DNA of 44,498 nt from Megasphaera geminata F0357 (GTDB taxonomy: Bacteria > Bacillota > Negativicutes > Veillonellales > Megasphaeraceae): positions 29,489-73,986 of the forward strand of contig NZ_JH417615.1 in the NCBI RefSeq assembly GCF_000239275.1, given 5' to 3'. The position numbers and the translations under genes are program-made. Positions within the stretch are counted from its first letter, which is position 1, and every line of letters begins with the position of its first letter. The notes below the pieces were generated by a model, which worked only from the letters and a program-made list of their open reading frames with translations, was not told the DNA's origin and made no database searches. This document shows, piece after piece, positions 1 to 8,959 of this stretch.

Positions 1-813
1 CTTTCTGTCTGTTTTTACACGGAAATAATTGTGCTTAATCGCCGTGTTTTTATCATCCGTCGTCGTGTAGACGTCAAAGAGGTCGAGCGATTCGATAAAA
101 GGAACGAATTTCTTATACCCGAAATTACGTACATCAAAGTCGGAAAACTGCTTATTCAGGAGATTGCCGAGAGTGCCGGAGAAAATCCAGCCGTCTTCAT
201 CGGAGTTTTCTTCCGTCAGCTTGACAAGAGCCAGCTTAATGGTAGACAAGTCTTTGCCGAGAGTTTTGTCGAGGGCAAGATAATCGTCCGTAAACGGGAC
301 ATTGATGCGGGAACCTTTGTCTTTTTCAAGCGGTGTGGCCGTATCGTCGGTTATATGATTCGGTTCATTTTCCGCTTCTTCGAAGAGAACATCCAGGTAA
401 AGGAATTTGTTGCATGCGGAAATGAAAGACCGAGGCGTTTTGCTTTCGCCCATACCGAGAACATACTTCTGAGATTCCCGCAGGCGTGACGCAAGACGTG
501 TGAAGTCACTGTCCGACGAAACGATACAGAAAGCGTCCAGGGCGCTTTGGTAGAGGAGATCCATCGTGTCGATGATGAGTGCCGAATCGGATGAATTCTT
601 GCGAATCGTATTGCTGTATTGTTGGATTGGCTGAATGGCGTTATCGAGGATGATGTTTTTCCACGAAGCCATCTGCGGCGTCGTCCAGTTGCCGTAAATC
701 CGCTTATAGACGACATTGCCGAGATTATTGGCTTCCGAGAGGATTACGTCAATGTATTTGTTTGAAATATTTTCGGCGTCAATAAGGACGGCCAGTTTCA
801 TTTCCTGATTCAT
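1..813 (-). CDS. NYN-domain RNase-like protein with OST-HTH domain (3' end missing)
   Basis: The minus strand is open from an ATG at 813 to the window edge: 271 codons with no stop, so the C-terminus is cut off. The N-terminus (KLAVLIDAENI) and the acidic segments DSALIIDTMDLLY and IVSSDSDFTRL match the NYN/LabA-like PIN fold, in which conserved aspartates bind metal for RNA cleavage. Residues from about 190 on (IKLALVKLTEEN, GWIFSGTLGNLL, FGYKKFVPFIE) look like an OST-HTH/LOTUS RNA-binding domain, the usual partner of NYN. A role in RNA processing is inferred from the family. It lies just downstream of the M48 gene on the same strand (26 bp gap) and may be co-transcribed with it. Confidence 0.85.
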   Translation of the reverse strand, partial: MNQEMKLAVLIDAENISNKYIDVILSEANNLGNVVYKRIYGNWTTPQMASWKNIILDNAIQPIQQYSNTIRKNSSDSALIIDTMDLLYQSALDAFCIVSSDSDFTRLASRLRESQKYVLGMGESKTPRSFISACNKFLYLDVLFEEAENEPNHITDDTATPLEKDKGSRINVPFTDDYLALDKTLGKDLSTIKLALVKLTEENSDEDGWIFSGTLGNLLNKQFSDFDVRNFGYKKFVPFIESLDLFDVYTTTDDKNTAIKHNYFRVKTDRK

Positions 814-839
814 TATCGTTGCAGTCTCCCTTATACGGA

Positions 840-1928
840 TTAGATAAGTTTTTTCAGATCGTTTGTAACCGCTGACGGATTTTGTGCCGGAGAAAGATCC
901 ATAATCGGCTGCTGCCCTACATAAAGAAGGTTATCATTGCCGATGTAAACGTCGCCCGCTGTCGGCTTTCTGCCGTTGTGATAGACGGCCGAAAGATTGC
1001 CTGCAATAAGGTAAGCCCGTTCTTTGCCGCTCATGGAAGACATGTCTTCCGGCTGATACCAGTCTTTGCCGTGCAGAGAGATCATGCCTGTTTGGGCATT
1101 GATCTTGACAACATTATTGCTCCATTTGGTAATATCTTCGCTATATTTATCACGGCGGGAAATGTTTGTCGGGTGATCGTTAAAAAGTTCGTTGATACCG
1201 CCCGTTGTTTTACCCGGATTTCTGTCAAGAACGCGCTGCCATACGGCTGCACCGGCACCGACATTATAGCCCGCGTTGACGGCATAACCGAAAGCCAGTG
1301 CATCGGCTTCCCTCTCCATGGGTTTTGTGATCAGTTTGGCCGTGCCTACTTGAGATAAAATGCCCGTAATAAGCTGTGTTGTCCGGTCGCCGCCAACCGC
1401 CGCTCCGGCCAGGATGAGAGGCATTTGTTTGCGGATACCCTGTATGGGGTGGCCTTTTTGGCCGTGCCCCATTTCATGCGCCAGAATGAAGGCTATTTCA
1501 TTTTCATTGTAATTGAGCGGTTCAAAGGCGCCGATATTGATGCTCAGATTATGGCCGATTGTACAGAATGCATTGAAGCTGGTATCATTATTGACGAAAT
1601 AGTTGTACGGTTTTTTTACAATAGAAGAATCCGTTTGCGCAATGGAAGCGGATAAGCGTGTCATGATGCGATCCAGCATGGTATTGGCACGAGGATCGTC
1701 ATTGACGCCGTACTTCTTTTTCATTTGTTCAAAAAATTCATTTCGGCCGTCGTTATCAAGATATTTAATTTCCTTTTCAAGGGCAATATATTGAATACCC
1801 GCACCGGCAAAACTTGTCCAGTCAATAGCTTGCGCTGTCCGGATGACAGGTGCGGCAGGACTGAAGGAAAAAGCGAAAATACCGGCAATGATGCCCGCTT
1901 TTAAGGATTGTTTCACGGATTTTCTCAT
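840..1928 (-). CDS. Exported M48-family metalloprotease
   Basis: A 362-residue protein starting at the ATG at 1928, which follows a GGGAGGA ribosome-binding site; an upstream in-frame start lacks one. The N-terminus is a signal peptide (basic start, hydrophobic stretch, cleavage probably near AQA). The zinc motif HEMGH begins at about residue 151, and the third ligand is the Glu of EREADALAFGY further on, as in the M48 family. The C-terminal third has no motif I recognise. It probably acts in the periplasm on cell-envelope proteins; substrates are unknown. Part of the family is membrane-bound, but here only the signal peptide is hydrophobic enough. Two minus-strand genes (this one and the NYN gene) run away from the trp operon. 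Confidence 0.85.
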   Translation of the reverse strand: MRKSVKQSLKAGIIAGIFAFSFSPAAPVIRTAQAIDWTSFAGAGIQYIALEKEIKYLDNDGRNEFFEQMKKKYGVNDDPRANTMLDRIMTRLSASIAQTDSSIVKKPYNYFVNNDTSFNAFCTIGHNLSINIGAFEPLNYNENEIAFILAHEMGHGQKGHPIQGIRKQMPLILAGAAVGGDRTTQLITGILSQVGTAKLITKPMEREADALAFGYAVNAGYNVGAGAAVWQRVLDRNPGKTTGGINELFNDHPTNISRRDKYSEDITKWSNNVVKINAQTGMISLHGKDWYQPEDMSSMSGKERAYLIAGNLSAVYHNGRKPTAGDVYIGNDNLLYVGQQPIMDLSPAQNPSAVTNDLKKLI

Positions 1929-2126
1929 ATACAGAAATCCTCCCTGTTTGTATAAAGATAAAAAATAACTGATTTGATTCTTATTATACCACAGAAGGCC
2001 GGTACCGTAATAAAAGAACGCAGTTGTTCTCAAGCCGGGTTTCATGACGGCAGACGACGGTTGCAGCGAGTTGGCCGTAAACTGCAGAAACGCCGGTATT
2101 GGCATGAAACCTTTTGTAATGCAGTA

Positions 2127-2155
2127 TTGACAGATGACTTAAATGCGAGTAATAT
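2127..2155 (+). promoter_or_regulatory. trp operon promoter
   Basis: TTGACA at 2127-2132 and TAATAT at 2150-2155 are separated by 17 bp, a near-consensus sigma-A promoter. Transcription would start near 2162, just before the T-box leader. Confidence 0.8.
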
Positions 2156-2161
2156 GAAAAA

Positions 2162-2444
2162 CATCAATTACATATCGTCCATGAAACCGAAGAAGCGGAA
2201 GTAACGGCGAATTCGTGCACTTACAGAGAGCCGGGATGGTGGGATCCGGCAGAACGCAGACCGTCAAATGGGCCGCTGAGGGCGCAGGGAAAGGTTTTGA
2301 CCGAGTATTTTGCGACGTGATGGCATACGTCAGTTGTCGGGAATATGTTAGTATTCCGTCGAGAGTGGGAGTTATTTCCCGAACCAAGGTGGCACCGCGG
2401 AACTGAATCCGTCCTTGACATATTTTGTCATGGACGGATTTTTT
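2162..2444 (+). promoter_or_regulatory. Tryptophan T-box leader of trp operon
   Basis: The leader carries the conserved T-box sequence AAGGTGGCACCGCGG at 2386-2400, which binds the free CCA end of uncharged tRNA. A Stem I-like region (about 2220-2290) holds GGTG in the distal part and AGAACG, followed by a candidate specifier codon TGG (Trp) at 2269-2271. A terminator helix follows at 2406-2444. By the known mechanism, uncharged tRNA-Trp stabilises the antiterminator and lets RNA polymerase enter trpE. The Trp specifier agrees with the genes downstream. Exact Stem I pairing was not modelled. Confidence 0.92.
2406..2444 (+). terminator. T-box-controlled intrinsic terminator
   Basis: AATCCGTCCTTGACA pairs with TGTCATGGACGGATT (15 bp with one mismatch) around the loop TATTT, followed by a T-run. 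Its 5' side lies right after the T-box sequence, as required for the terminator/antiterminator switch. Confidence 0.92.
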
Positions 2445-2463
2445 ACGGAAAGGATGACCGATT

Positions 2464-3924
2464 ATGATGACGCTTGAAGAAATGTATCAATATAAAGATA
2501 CCTATAATGTCGTGCCCGTCTGCCGCCGCATGTATGCCGATATATGCACACCCGTGGAAGCCCTGCGTATCGTGAGAAATATCAGCTCCCGATGCTGCCT
2601 TTTAGAAAGCATGGAAGATTCCGAACGGTGGGGGCGTTATACCTTTCTCGGGTATGACCCGCAGATGGAAATTACGTGCAAAGACGGTGTTGTACGTCTG
2701 GCAAACGGTATCGGCGTGACGGTGAAAACCGAGAATCCCGACGTATTTATCCGTCAGATTCTTGAAAAAAACAAAGCTCCCCGATTGGCAGGCATGCCGC
2801 CTTTCACCGGCGGCTTGGCAGGCTACTTCTCGTATGATTATATTAAATACAGTGAACCGTCGCTGCAGCTTACGGCAGTTGATGATGAAGGATTTTATGA
2901 TTTCGACCTCATGGTCTTTGACAAGGTGATCGTCTTTGATAATTTGAAACGGGAAATTATCCTTATTGCCAATGTTTATCTTGAGGCACTTGAAGAAAAT
3001 TACCGTAAAGCACAACTTGAATTGACAAAGATGCACGATCTCCTCCTGGCGGGAAAAAAAGTGAAGGTGGAGCCGCTTGAGCTGGAAAGCGAATTTACGG
3101 CTCTCTTCGATGAAGAAGAGTATTGTGCCATGGTGGAAAAAGGCAAGGAGCATATTCGCGAAGGGGACATTTTCCAGGTTGTCCTTTCCAACCGGCTTTG
3201 CGCAAAAGCCCGAGGCAGCCTTTTTGATACATACAGAGTCTTGCGTGCCGTGAATCCGTCGCCGTATATGTTTTACCTGGCCGGGGACGATATGGAAATT
3301 ACCGGTTCGTCGCCGGAAACCTTAGTTCGACTGGAACGGAATAAACTCTTTACGTATCCGTTGGCGGGCACGAGACCGCGCGGTAAGACCGAGGCGGAAG
3401 ACGAGGCGTTTGAAGAGGACTTGATCAATAATGAAAAAGAATTGGGCGAACACAATATGCTCGTTGATTTAGGGCGTAATGACCTGGGACGCGTCAGTAC
3501 TTTCGGTTCTGTTCGCGTCGAGACATATTTACGGATTCTGAAGTTTTCTCATGTCATGCATATCGGTTCCACCGTATCGGGGGAAATAAATCCGCATAAG
3601 ACGGCTATTGATGCCATTGGTTCCGTTTTACCCGCCGGTACCCTTTCAGGCGCCCCGAAAATCAGGGCTTGTGAGATTATTGATGAACTGGAAAGAAATA
3701 AACGGGGTATTTACGGCGGCGCCGTAGGGTATATTGATTTTACGGGCAATATGGATACATGCATCGCCATTCGTCTGGCTTATAAGAAAGGCGGGCACGT
3801 ATATGTCCGCTCCGGGGCAGGTATTGTTGCGGACAGCGTAGCCAAAGCGGAAGATGAGGAATGTAAGAATAAAGCCAAGGCCGTCGTACAGGCATTGGAA
3901 AAGGCGAACGGAGGGATTGACTGA
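2464..3924 (+). CDS. trpE: Anthranilate synthase component I
   Basis: This 486-residue protein turns chorismate plus ammonia or glutamine nitrogen into anthranilate, the first step of tryptophan synthesis. The N-terminal lobe has LLES (residues about 46-49), the element that binds Trp for feedback inhibition. The C-terminal chorismate-binding domain has PLAGTRPRG near residue 298, the HNMLVDLGRNDLGR segment, and LSGAPKIRA near 395. Length is normal. The start ATG at 2464 (ATGATG) follows AAAGGATG. It is first in the operon behind the T-box, and its stop overlaps the trpG start (TGATG), which suggests translational coupling. The partner glutaminase gene is interrupted, so the enzyme might work only with free ammonia if that stop is real. 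Confidence 0.97.
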   Translation: MMTLEEMYQYKDTYNVVPVCRRMYADICTPVEALRIVRNISSRCCLLESMEDSERWGRYTFLGYDPQMEITCKDGVVRLANGIGVTVKTENPDVFIRQILEKNKAPRLAGMPPFTGGLAGYFSYDYIKYSEPSLQLTAVDDEGFYDFDLMVFDKVIVFDNLKREIILIANVYLEALEENYRKAQLELTKMHDLLLAGKKVKVEPLELESEFTALFDEEEYCAMVEKGKEHIREGDIFQVVLSNRLCAKARGSLFDTYRVLRAVNPSPYMFYLAGDDMEITGSSPETLVRLERNKLFTYPLAGTRPRGKTEAEDEAFEEDLINNEKELGEHNMLVDLGRNDLGRVSTFGSVRVETYLRILKFSHVMHIGSTVSGEINPHKTAIDAIGSVLPAGTLSGAPKIRACEIIDELERNKRGIYGGAVGYIDFTGNMDTCIAIRLAYKKGGHVYVRSGAGIVADSVAKAEDEECKNKAKAVVQALEKANGGID

Positions 3925-4490
3925 TGCTTTTGCTCATTGATAATTATGACAGCTTTTCTTATAATCTCTGCCAATTGCTCGGACAGTTCCAACCGGACAT
4001 AAAAGTGATCCGTAACGATGACCTGTCCGTTGATGAAATTTATCCATATTGCCCGTAAAAGATTATTATTTCACCCGGTCCCGGTAAACCCGGTGATGCC
4101 GGCGTTTGTGAAGATCTGATTAAAGCAGTGGCGGGAGAAATCCCCCTTCTCGGCGTTTGTCTCGGACATCAGGCTGTTTGTGAGGTTTACGGCGGGACCG
4201 TGACGTATGCGAAAGCGCTGATGCACGGGAAGACGTCTCGCGCTGAAGTCGTTGGCAGGCATCCTCTTTTTACCGGAATGCCCGATTGTTTTGATGTCGG
4301 CCGCTATCATTCGTTGGCGGTGGCGCCGGAAACCTTGCCGAATGAACTGGAAGTGCTGGCTGTGGCCGATGATGGCGAAATAATGGCGGTAGGGCATAAA
4401 GAAAAGGCCGTTTACGGCCTGCAGTTTCATCCCGAGTCGATATTGACGCCGAACGGTCCCGATATTATACGGAATTTTTTGCGGATGTGA
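3924..4490 (+). pseudogene. trpG: Anthranilate synthase glutaminase component, interrupted by a TAA at codon 45
   Basis: The reading frame starts at the ATG overlapping the trpE stop (MLLLIDNYDSFSYNL) and continues to 4490 with class I glutaminase motifs: ISPGPG (oxyanion region), GVCLGHQ with the nucleophilic Cys, and LQFHPES with catalytic His and Glu. Codon 45 (4056-4058) is TAA, between YCP and KIIISPGPG. Both sides are in the same frame, so this is a substitution (for example GAA to TAA), not an indel. The remainder from the first later ATG (4128) lacks the PGPG segment. It could be a true inactivation, a sequencing error, or a readthrough site; the rest of the operon is intact, which favours error or a very recent mutation. 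Confidence 0.9.
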
Positions 4491-4513
4491 GTAAACAGAC
4501 AGGGGGATATATA

Positions 4514-5527
4514 ATGATCAAAGAAGGCACTGTAAAATTAGTCGATCGTATCAATTTGACGCTGACCGAAACGGAAGAAATTATGAATGAAATAATGAGC
4601 GGTAAGGCCACTTCCGTAGAAACGGCGTCCTTTCTGACCGCGCTCCAGGCGAAAGGAGCCACAGTGGAAGAAATTACGGCCTGTGCCAAAGTGATGCGGT
4701 CACACGCGATGCCGTTGGAAGTAAACGGGGATCTGTTAGAAATTGTCGGCACGGGCGGTGATAAATCGTTTACTTTTAATATTTCGACGACCTCCGCCTT
4801 TGTAGCGGCAGCCGCCGGCTGCCGTGTGGCAAAACACGGTAACCGTGCGGCTACCTCGAAAAGCGGTGCAGCCGATGTCCTCGAAGAACTGGGTGCCGAT
4901 ATTCGGCTTGATGCACGGCAGAGTGAGGCTGTACTTAAAAAAACGGGATTTTGCTTCCTCTTTGCGCAGCAGTATCATAAAAGCATGAAATATGTCGCCC
5001 CTGTCCGCAAAGAGCTGGCGATTCCTACTGTTTTTAATCTTTTGGGGCCACTCACCAATCCGGCTCACGCGAGTATACAAGTCCTCGGCGTATATAAAGA
5101 GGAACTGGTTGAACCGCTGGCCCGCGTACTGCAGGGCCTCGGCGTCAAGCACGGTATGGCCGTCTTCGGTACGGATCAAATGGATGAAATTTCAGCCTCG
5201 GCGGCGACGAAAGTCTGTGAATTTGAAGAAGGCGGTTTTAAAACCTATACGATCCGTCCGGAAGATTTCGGGTTACAGTCAGGTACAAAGGAAGAACTTA
5301 CGGGAGGCACACCGGCGGAAAATGCGGCCGTTACGAGGGGAGTCTTAAACGGTGAGATACGAGGAACTAAACGAAATGCCGTCCTTCTGAACGCCGGCGC
5401 CGGTCTTTACGTGGCGGGCAGGGCGAAGTCCCTGCAGGCAGGCGTAACTTTGGCAGGCGAACTTATTGACGACGGCAAGGCGGCGGCTGCATTGAATGCG
5501 TATATTGCGGCAACACACGCAGTATAG
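4514..5527 (+). CDS. trpD: Anthranilate phosphoribosyltransferase
   Basis: A 337-residue enzyme that joins anthranilate to phosphoribosyl pyrophosphate. The start is the ATG at 4514, preceded by AGGGGG; an upstream in-frame start at 4487 overlaps the trpG end and lacks a site. The PRPP-binding GTGGDKSFTFNIST lies at about residues 79-92, followed by KHGNRAATSKSGAADVLE, both diagnostic of the family. NPAHASIQVLGVY and FGTDQMDEIS mark the C-terminal alpha/beta domain. The length is typical. It stands alone rather than fused to trpG, and follows trpG by 23 bp in the operon. Confidence 0.97.
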   Translation: MIKEGTVKLVDRINLTLTETEEIMNEIMSGKATSVETASFLTALQAKGATVEEITACAKVMRSHAMPLEVNGDLLEIVGTGGDKSFTFNISTTSAFVAAAAGCRVAKHGNRAATSKSGAADVLEELGADIRLDARQSEAVLKKTGFCFLFAQQYHKSMKYVAPVRKELAIPTVFNLLGPLTNPAHASIQVLGVYKEELVEPLARVLQGLGVKHGMAVFGTDQMDEISASAATKVCEFEEGGFKTYTIRPEDFGLQSGTKEELTGGTPAENAAVTRGVLNGEIRGTKRNAVLLNAGAGLYVAGRAKSLQAGVTLAGELIDDGKAAAALNAYIAATHAV

Positions 5528-5539
5528 GAGGAGACGAAC

Positions 5540-6328
5540 ATGATACTTGAAGATATAACGGCGAAGGTATACATTCGCTTGGCTGAAGATATGGAAAAAG
5601 TATCCTACGAAGAAATTAAAAACAGGGCCGTGGCGATGGAAAAACATAACAAACCGTCTTTTAAGAAGGCCATCCGCCAACGGGATATTTCTTTTATTTG
5701 CGAAGTTAAAAAAGGCTCTCCTTCCAGGGGCATTATTGCCGAAGCTTTCCCGTATAAACAAATAGCCTGCGACTATGAAGAGGCCGGGGCCGCAGCTGTT
5801 TCGGTTCTGACGGAAAGGGATTTTTTCTTCGGTTCTCTGGAATACTTGAGAGAAATCGCTGCAGCCGTGTCCGTCCCGGTCTTGCGCAAAGACTTTATTG
5901 TCGAAGCCTATCAAATTTATGAGGCGAAAGTTGCGGGTGCTGCGGCTGTCCTTTTACTGTGCGCGCTCCTGCCGGACGAAGAGTTGAAAGAGTTTATCGA
6001 TCTCGCCAAGAGCCTCGGCATGGACGCACTCGTTGAAGCGCACAATGCCGAGGAGATCAGGCGGGCATTGGCTGCAGGCGCGGATATTATCGGTGTAAAT
6101 AACCGTAATTTGAAAGATTTTTCCGTATCCTTTGAAACAAGTCTAAATCTGAGGAAGAGTGTGCCGTTTAATATCGTTTTTGTTGCGGAAAGCGGCATAC
6201 ATACGGCTGAAGAAATAGAGCGGCTGAGAGAAGCCCGTGTCGACGCGGTTCTGATCGGTGAAAAAATGATGACCAGCAGAAATAAGAAAGCGGCCCTGGC
6301 AGAACTTCGAGGCACTGATGAAGGTTAA
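5540..6328 (+). CDS. trpC: Indole-3-glycerol phosphate synthase
   Basis: This 262-residue TIM-barrel enzyme closes the indole ring of carboxyphenylamino-deoxyribulose phosphate, releasing CO2. Visible motifs are CEVKKGSPSRG near residue 54 (catalytic Lys), the VLRKDFIV strand with its catalytic Lys, GVNNRNLKDF, and AESGI followed by AVLIGEKMM, the phosphate-binding end. The ATG at 5540 follows AGGAGG. The 3' end overlaps trpF by 11 bp. Nothing in the sequence is unusual. TrpC and TrpF are separate proteins here, unlike the fused enterobacterial form. Confidence 0.97.
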   Translation: MILEDITAKVYIRLAEDMEKVSYEEIKNRAVAMEKHNKPSFKKAIRQRDISFICEVKKGSPSRGIIAEAFPYKQIACDYEEAGAAAVSVLTERDFFFGSLEYLREIAAAVSVPVLRKDFIVEAYQIYEAKVAGAAAVLLLCALLPDEELKEFIDLAKSLGMDALVEAHNAEEIRRALAAGADIIGVNNRNLKDFSVSFETSLNLRKSVPFNIVFVAESGIHTAEEIERLREARVDAVLIGEKMMTSRNKKAALAELRGTDEG

Positions 6329-6911
6329 ATTCTGCGGTCTCACCGGACCTGAAGACATAAGCGTTGCCAATGAACTGAAGCCTGATTATGTCGGCTTTGT
6401 TTTTGCCGGTAAAAAGAGAAGAGTAACGGATGAGCAGGCAGCCGCGTTGCGCAGTCTTTTATGTCATCACATCCCGGCAGTAGGTGTTTTTGCGGCTGAA
6501 CCTGTAGAACATATCCTTCAGCTTGTAATAAGCGGGACGATACAAGTTGTGCAGCTTCACGGCCGTGAAGATAAGACATATATAAAGAAGTTGCGAACAC
6601 AATGTGACGTGCCGCTCATAAAAGCGTTTTCCGTGGCCGATGCGGCGGATATCGAAGCGGCCGAACAATCCGATGCCGATCTGATATTGCTCGACAACGG
6701 GGCGGGCGGTACGGGCAGAGTATTTCCCTGGCACTTGCTGCGGCTGATAAAACGGCCCTATATTCTGGCGGGCGGCCTGAACCTTTGTAATGTTAAAAAA
6801 GCTATGGCTTACGCCCCTTATGCGTTGGATGTAAGCAGCGGCATTGAATCGAACGGCCGTAAAGATGCGGCCAAGATGAGAGCATTTATGCGCCTTGTGC
6901 GTTCACAGTAA
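6318..6911 (+). CDS. trpF: Phosphoribosylanthranilate isomerase
   Basis: A 197-residue TIM-barrel isomerase acting between TrpD and TrpC. The N-terminal strand VKFCGLT holds the catalytic Cys; the general acid Asp lies in [17 protein letters not shown], and ILAGGL plus LDVSSGIE form the phosphate-binding loops. The start overlaps the last codons of trpC, so translation is probably coupled. Length is near the family norm (about 200). Confidence 0.96.
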   Translation: MKVKFCGLTGPEDISVANELKPDYVGFVFAGKKRRVTDEQAAALRSLLCHHIPAVGVFAAEPVEHILQLVISGTIQVVQLHGREDKTYIKKLRTQCDVPLIKAFSVADAADIEAAEQSDADLILLDNGAGGTGRVFPWHLLRLIKRPYILAGGLNLCNVKKAMAYAPYALDVSSGIESNGRKDAAKMRAFMRLVRSQ

Positions 6912-6922
6912 AGGAGGATATT

Positions 6923-8107
6923 ATGGAGAACGGCAGATTCGGCCAATTCGGCGGACAATATGTACCGGAAACGCTGATGAACGAAATTCACAAATTAACG
7001 GAGTTTTATGAGTCTTGTAAGAAAGATCCCGCTTTTCAAGAGGAACTGCAGGATCTGTTAAACAGCTACGCAAACAGGCCGTCCCGTCTGTATTATGCCG
7101 GACGCATGACCGAGGATCTGGGCGGGGCAAAGATATATTTAAAACGGGAAGATCTGAATCATACAGGCGCACATAAAATCAATAATGCTCTCGGCCAATG
7201 TCTTTTAGCCAAAAAGATGGGAAAGACCCGTGTCATCGCCGAAACGGGAGCCGGGCAGCACGGTGTGGCGACGGCGACGGCAGCGGCATTTATGGGCCTG
7301 GAATGCGACGTTTTCATGGGTGAAGAAGATACGGAGCGACAAGCGCTCAATGTTTATCGCATGGAATTGCTCGGAGCTAAAGTGCATCCTGTCACATCGG
7401 GGACACGCGTCCTTAAAGATGCCGTTAATGAGGCTATGCGTGAATGGGTCGGTCGTGTAGATGATACACATTATGTCGTTGGTTCGACTATGGGGCCCCA
7501 TCCTTTCCCCATGATGGTACGTGATTTTCAGGCGGTTATCGGCAAAGAAGCGAGGGCGCAGATTCTTGAGGCGGAAGGAAAGCTGCCGCAAGTCGTCATG
7601 GCATGTGTCGGCGGCGGCAGCAATGCTATCGGCATATTTTATCACTTTATTGGTGACAGGGATGTTCGCCTCATCGGCTGTGAAGCTGCCGGCAAGGGTA
7701 TTGACACTTCTCTTCATGCGGCGACGCTGACTAAGGGAACGGTCGGCATTTTCCACGGCATGAAGTCGCTCTTTTGCCAGAATGAAGACGGTCAGATCGA
7801 TCAGGTATACTCTATTTCCGCCGGCTTGGACTACCCGGGCATCGGACCTGAACACGCCTACTTGAAGGAGACGGGGCGCGCCGAATATATCCCCGTAACC
7901 GATGACCAGGCCGTAGAAGGGTTTGAATACATAGCCCGCACGGAAGGCATTATTTGTGCCATTGAAAGTGCCCATGCCGTATACCGGGCTATGCAGGTCG
8001 CACGGACCTTATCGAAAGACGATTGCATTATAGTCTGCCTGTCCGGGCGCGGTGACAAAGACGTAGCGGCCATTGCCCGCTACAGAGGGAGGAATTTGCA
8101 TGAATAG
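6923..8107 (+). CDS. trpB: Tryptophan synthase beta subunit
   Basis: A 394-residue PLP enzyme that condenses indole with serine. [13 protein letters not shown] near residue 82 contains the PLP Schiff-base lysine, and [12 protein letters not shown] and VGGGSNAIG bind substrate and cofactor phosphate. The N-terminus [13 protein letters not shown] and the ending [10 protein letters not shown] are those of TrpB1, the form that pairs with TrpA. An AAAGGAGG site precedes the ATG. It overlaps the trpA start by 8 bp, consistent with equal synthesis of the two subunits. Confidence 0.98.
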   Translation: MENGRFGQFGGQYVPETLMNEIHKLTEFYESCKKDPAFQEELQDLLNSYANRPSRLYYAGRMTEDLGGAKIYLKREDLNHTGAHKINNALGQCLLAKKMGKTRVIAETGAGQHGVATATAAAFMGLECDVFMGEEDTERQALNVYRMELLGAKVHPVTSGTRVLKDAVNEAMREWVGRVDDTHYVVGSTMGPHPFPMMVRDFQAVIGKEARAQILEAEGKLPQVVMACVGGGSNAIGIFYHFIGDRDVRLIGCEAAGKGIDTSLHAATLTKGTVGIFHGMKSLFCQNEDGQIDQVYSISAGLDYPGIGPEHAYLKETGRAEYIPVTDDQAVEGFEYIARTEGIICAIESAHAVYRAMQVARTLSKDDCIIVCLSGRGDKDVAAIARYRGRNLHE

Positions 8108-8879
8108 AATAGCTCAAGCTTTTGCCGGCGGTAAGGCGTTTATCGCTTTTTTGACGGCCGGTGATCCGTCCCTTGAAAAGAGTTGTGAATATATTTTGGA
8201 AATGGAGAGGGCCGGCGCGGATCTGGTTGAAATAGGGATTCCCTTTTCCGATCCTATAGCGGAAGGGCCGGTTATTCAAGCCGCCAATATTCGTGCCCTT
8301 GCCGCGCATACGGACTTACGGGCCGTGTTTAAACTTGTTGAGATGGTTCGGGAAAAGTCGCGTATTCCTCTCGTATTTATGACGTATATTAATCCTGTCT
8401 TTAAATATGGAACTGATGCATTCTTTGCCAAGTGTGCGGAGATCGGCGTCGACGGTGTCATCATACCGGATATGCCTTTTGAAGAACGCCGTGAATGCGC
8501 CGCTGCGGCGGTGGAAAACGGGGTATCTCTCATCTCCATGATTGCGCCGACATCAAAGGGACGGATTAAAGCAATTGCCGGGGCCGGTGACGGGTTTATA
8601 TATATTGTTTCATCTCTCGGCGTCACGGGAACACGCGGTGAAATTAAAACGGACCTGCATGAAATTCTGGAAGAGGTCCGTTCCGTCACAACCGTGCCGG
8701 CAGCAGTCGGTTTCGGTATTAATACGCCGGAACAGGCTGTGACAATCGCCGGTATGGCGGACGGCGTTATCGTCGGCAGTGCTGTCGTCAAGATTATTGC
8801 CGAGTACGGCAGCGAGGCGGGGTCTCATATTTATGAATACGTAAAAGTTATGAAAGAAGCGATAGCAAAAGCCGATTAA
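8100..8879 (+). CDS. trpA: Tryptophan synthase alpha subunit
   Basis: A 259-residue TIM-barrel that cleaves indole-3-glycerol phosphate and passes indole to Trp[20 protein letters not shown] at about residues 43-61 includes the catalytic Glu and loop 2; [10 protein letters not shown] carries the second acidic catalytic residue; [12 protein letters not shown] is loop 6 and VGFGI binds phosphate. I chose the ATG at 8100, preceded by GGGAGG inside trpB, over an upstream in-frame start. It is the last gene of the operon, followed by a terminator. Confidence 0.97.
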   Translation: MNRIAQAFAGGKAFIAFLTAGDPSLEKSCEYILEMERAGADLVEIGIPFSDPIAEGPVIQAANIRALAAHTDLRAVFKLVEMVREKSRIPLVFMTYINPVFKYGTDAFFAKCAEIGVDGVIIPDMPFEERRECAAAAVENGVSLISMIAPTSKGRIKAIAGAGDGFIYIVSSLGVTGTRGEIKTDLHEILEEVRSVTTVPAAVGFGINTPEQAVTIAGMADGVIVGSAVVKIIAEYGSEAGSHIYEYVKVMKEAIAKAD

Positions 8880-8887
8880 CGGTAATC

Positions 8888-8921
8888 AAAAAGAGACGAT
8901 TCTTATGAATCGTCTCTTTTT
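8888..8921. terminator. Bidirectional terminator between trpA and the XRE-type regulator
   Basis: A 14-bp perfect stem (AAAAAGAGACGATT/AATCGTCTCTTTTT) around a 6-nt loop, with A-rich and T-rich arms that can end transcription from both sides. A second perfect GC-rich hairpin, GCCGCTCG-ATCA-CGAGCGGC, lies at 8928-8947 close to the stop of the minus-strand regulator. Confidence 0.9.
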
Positions 8922-8959
8922 GATTATGCCGCTCGATCACGAGCGGCGATCGGAAGGAG

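Noticed and set aside
840-2105. 421-residue reading of the M48 protease
   Set aside because: The extra N-terminal 59 residues lack a ribosome-binding site and would bury the signal peptide.
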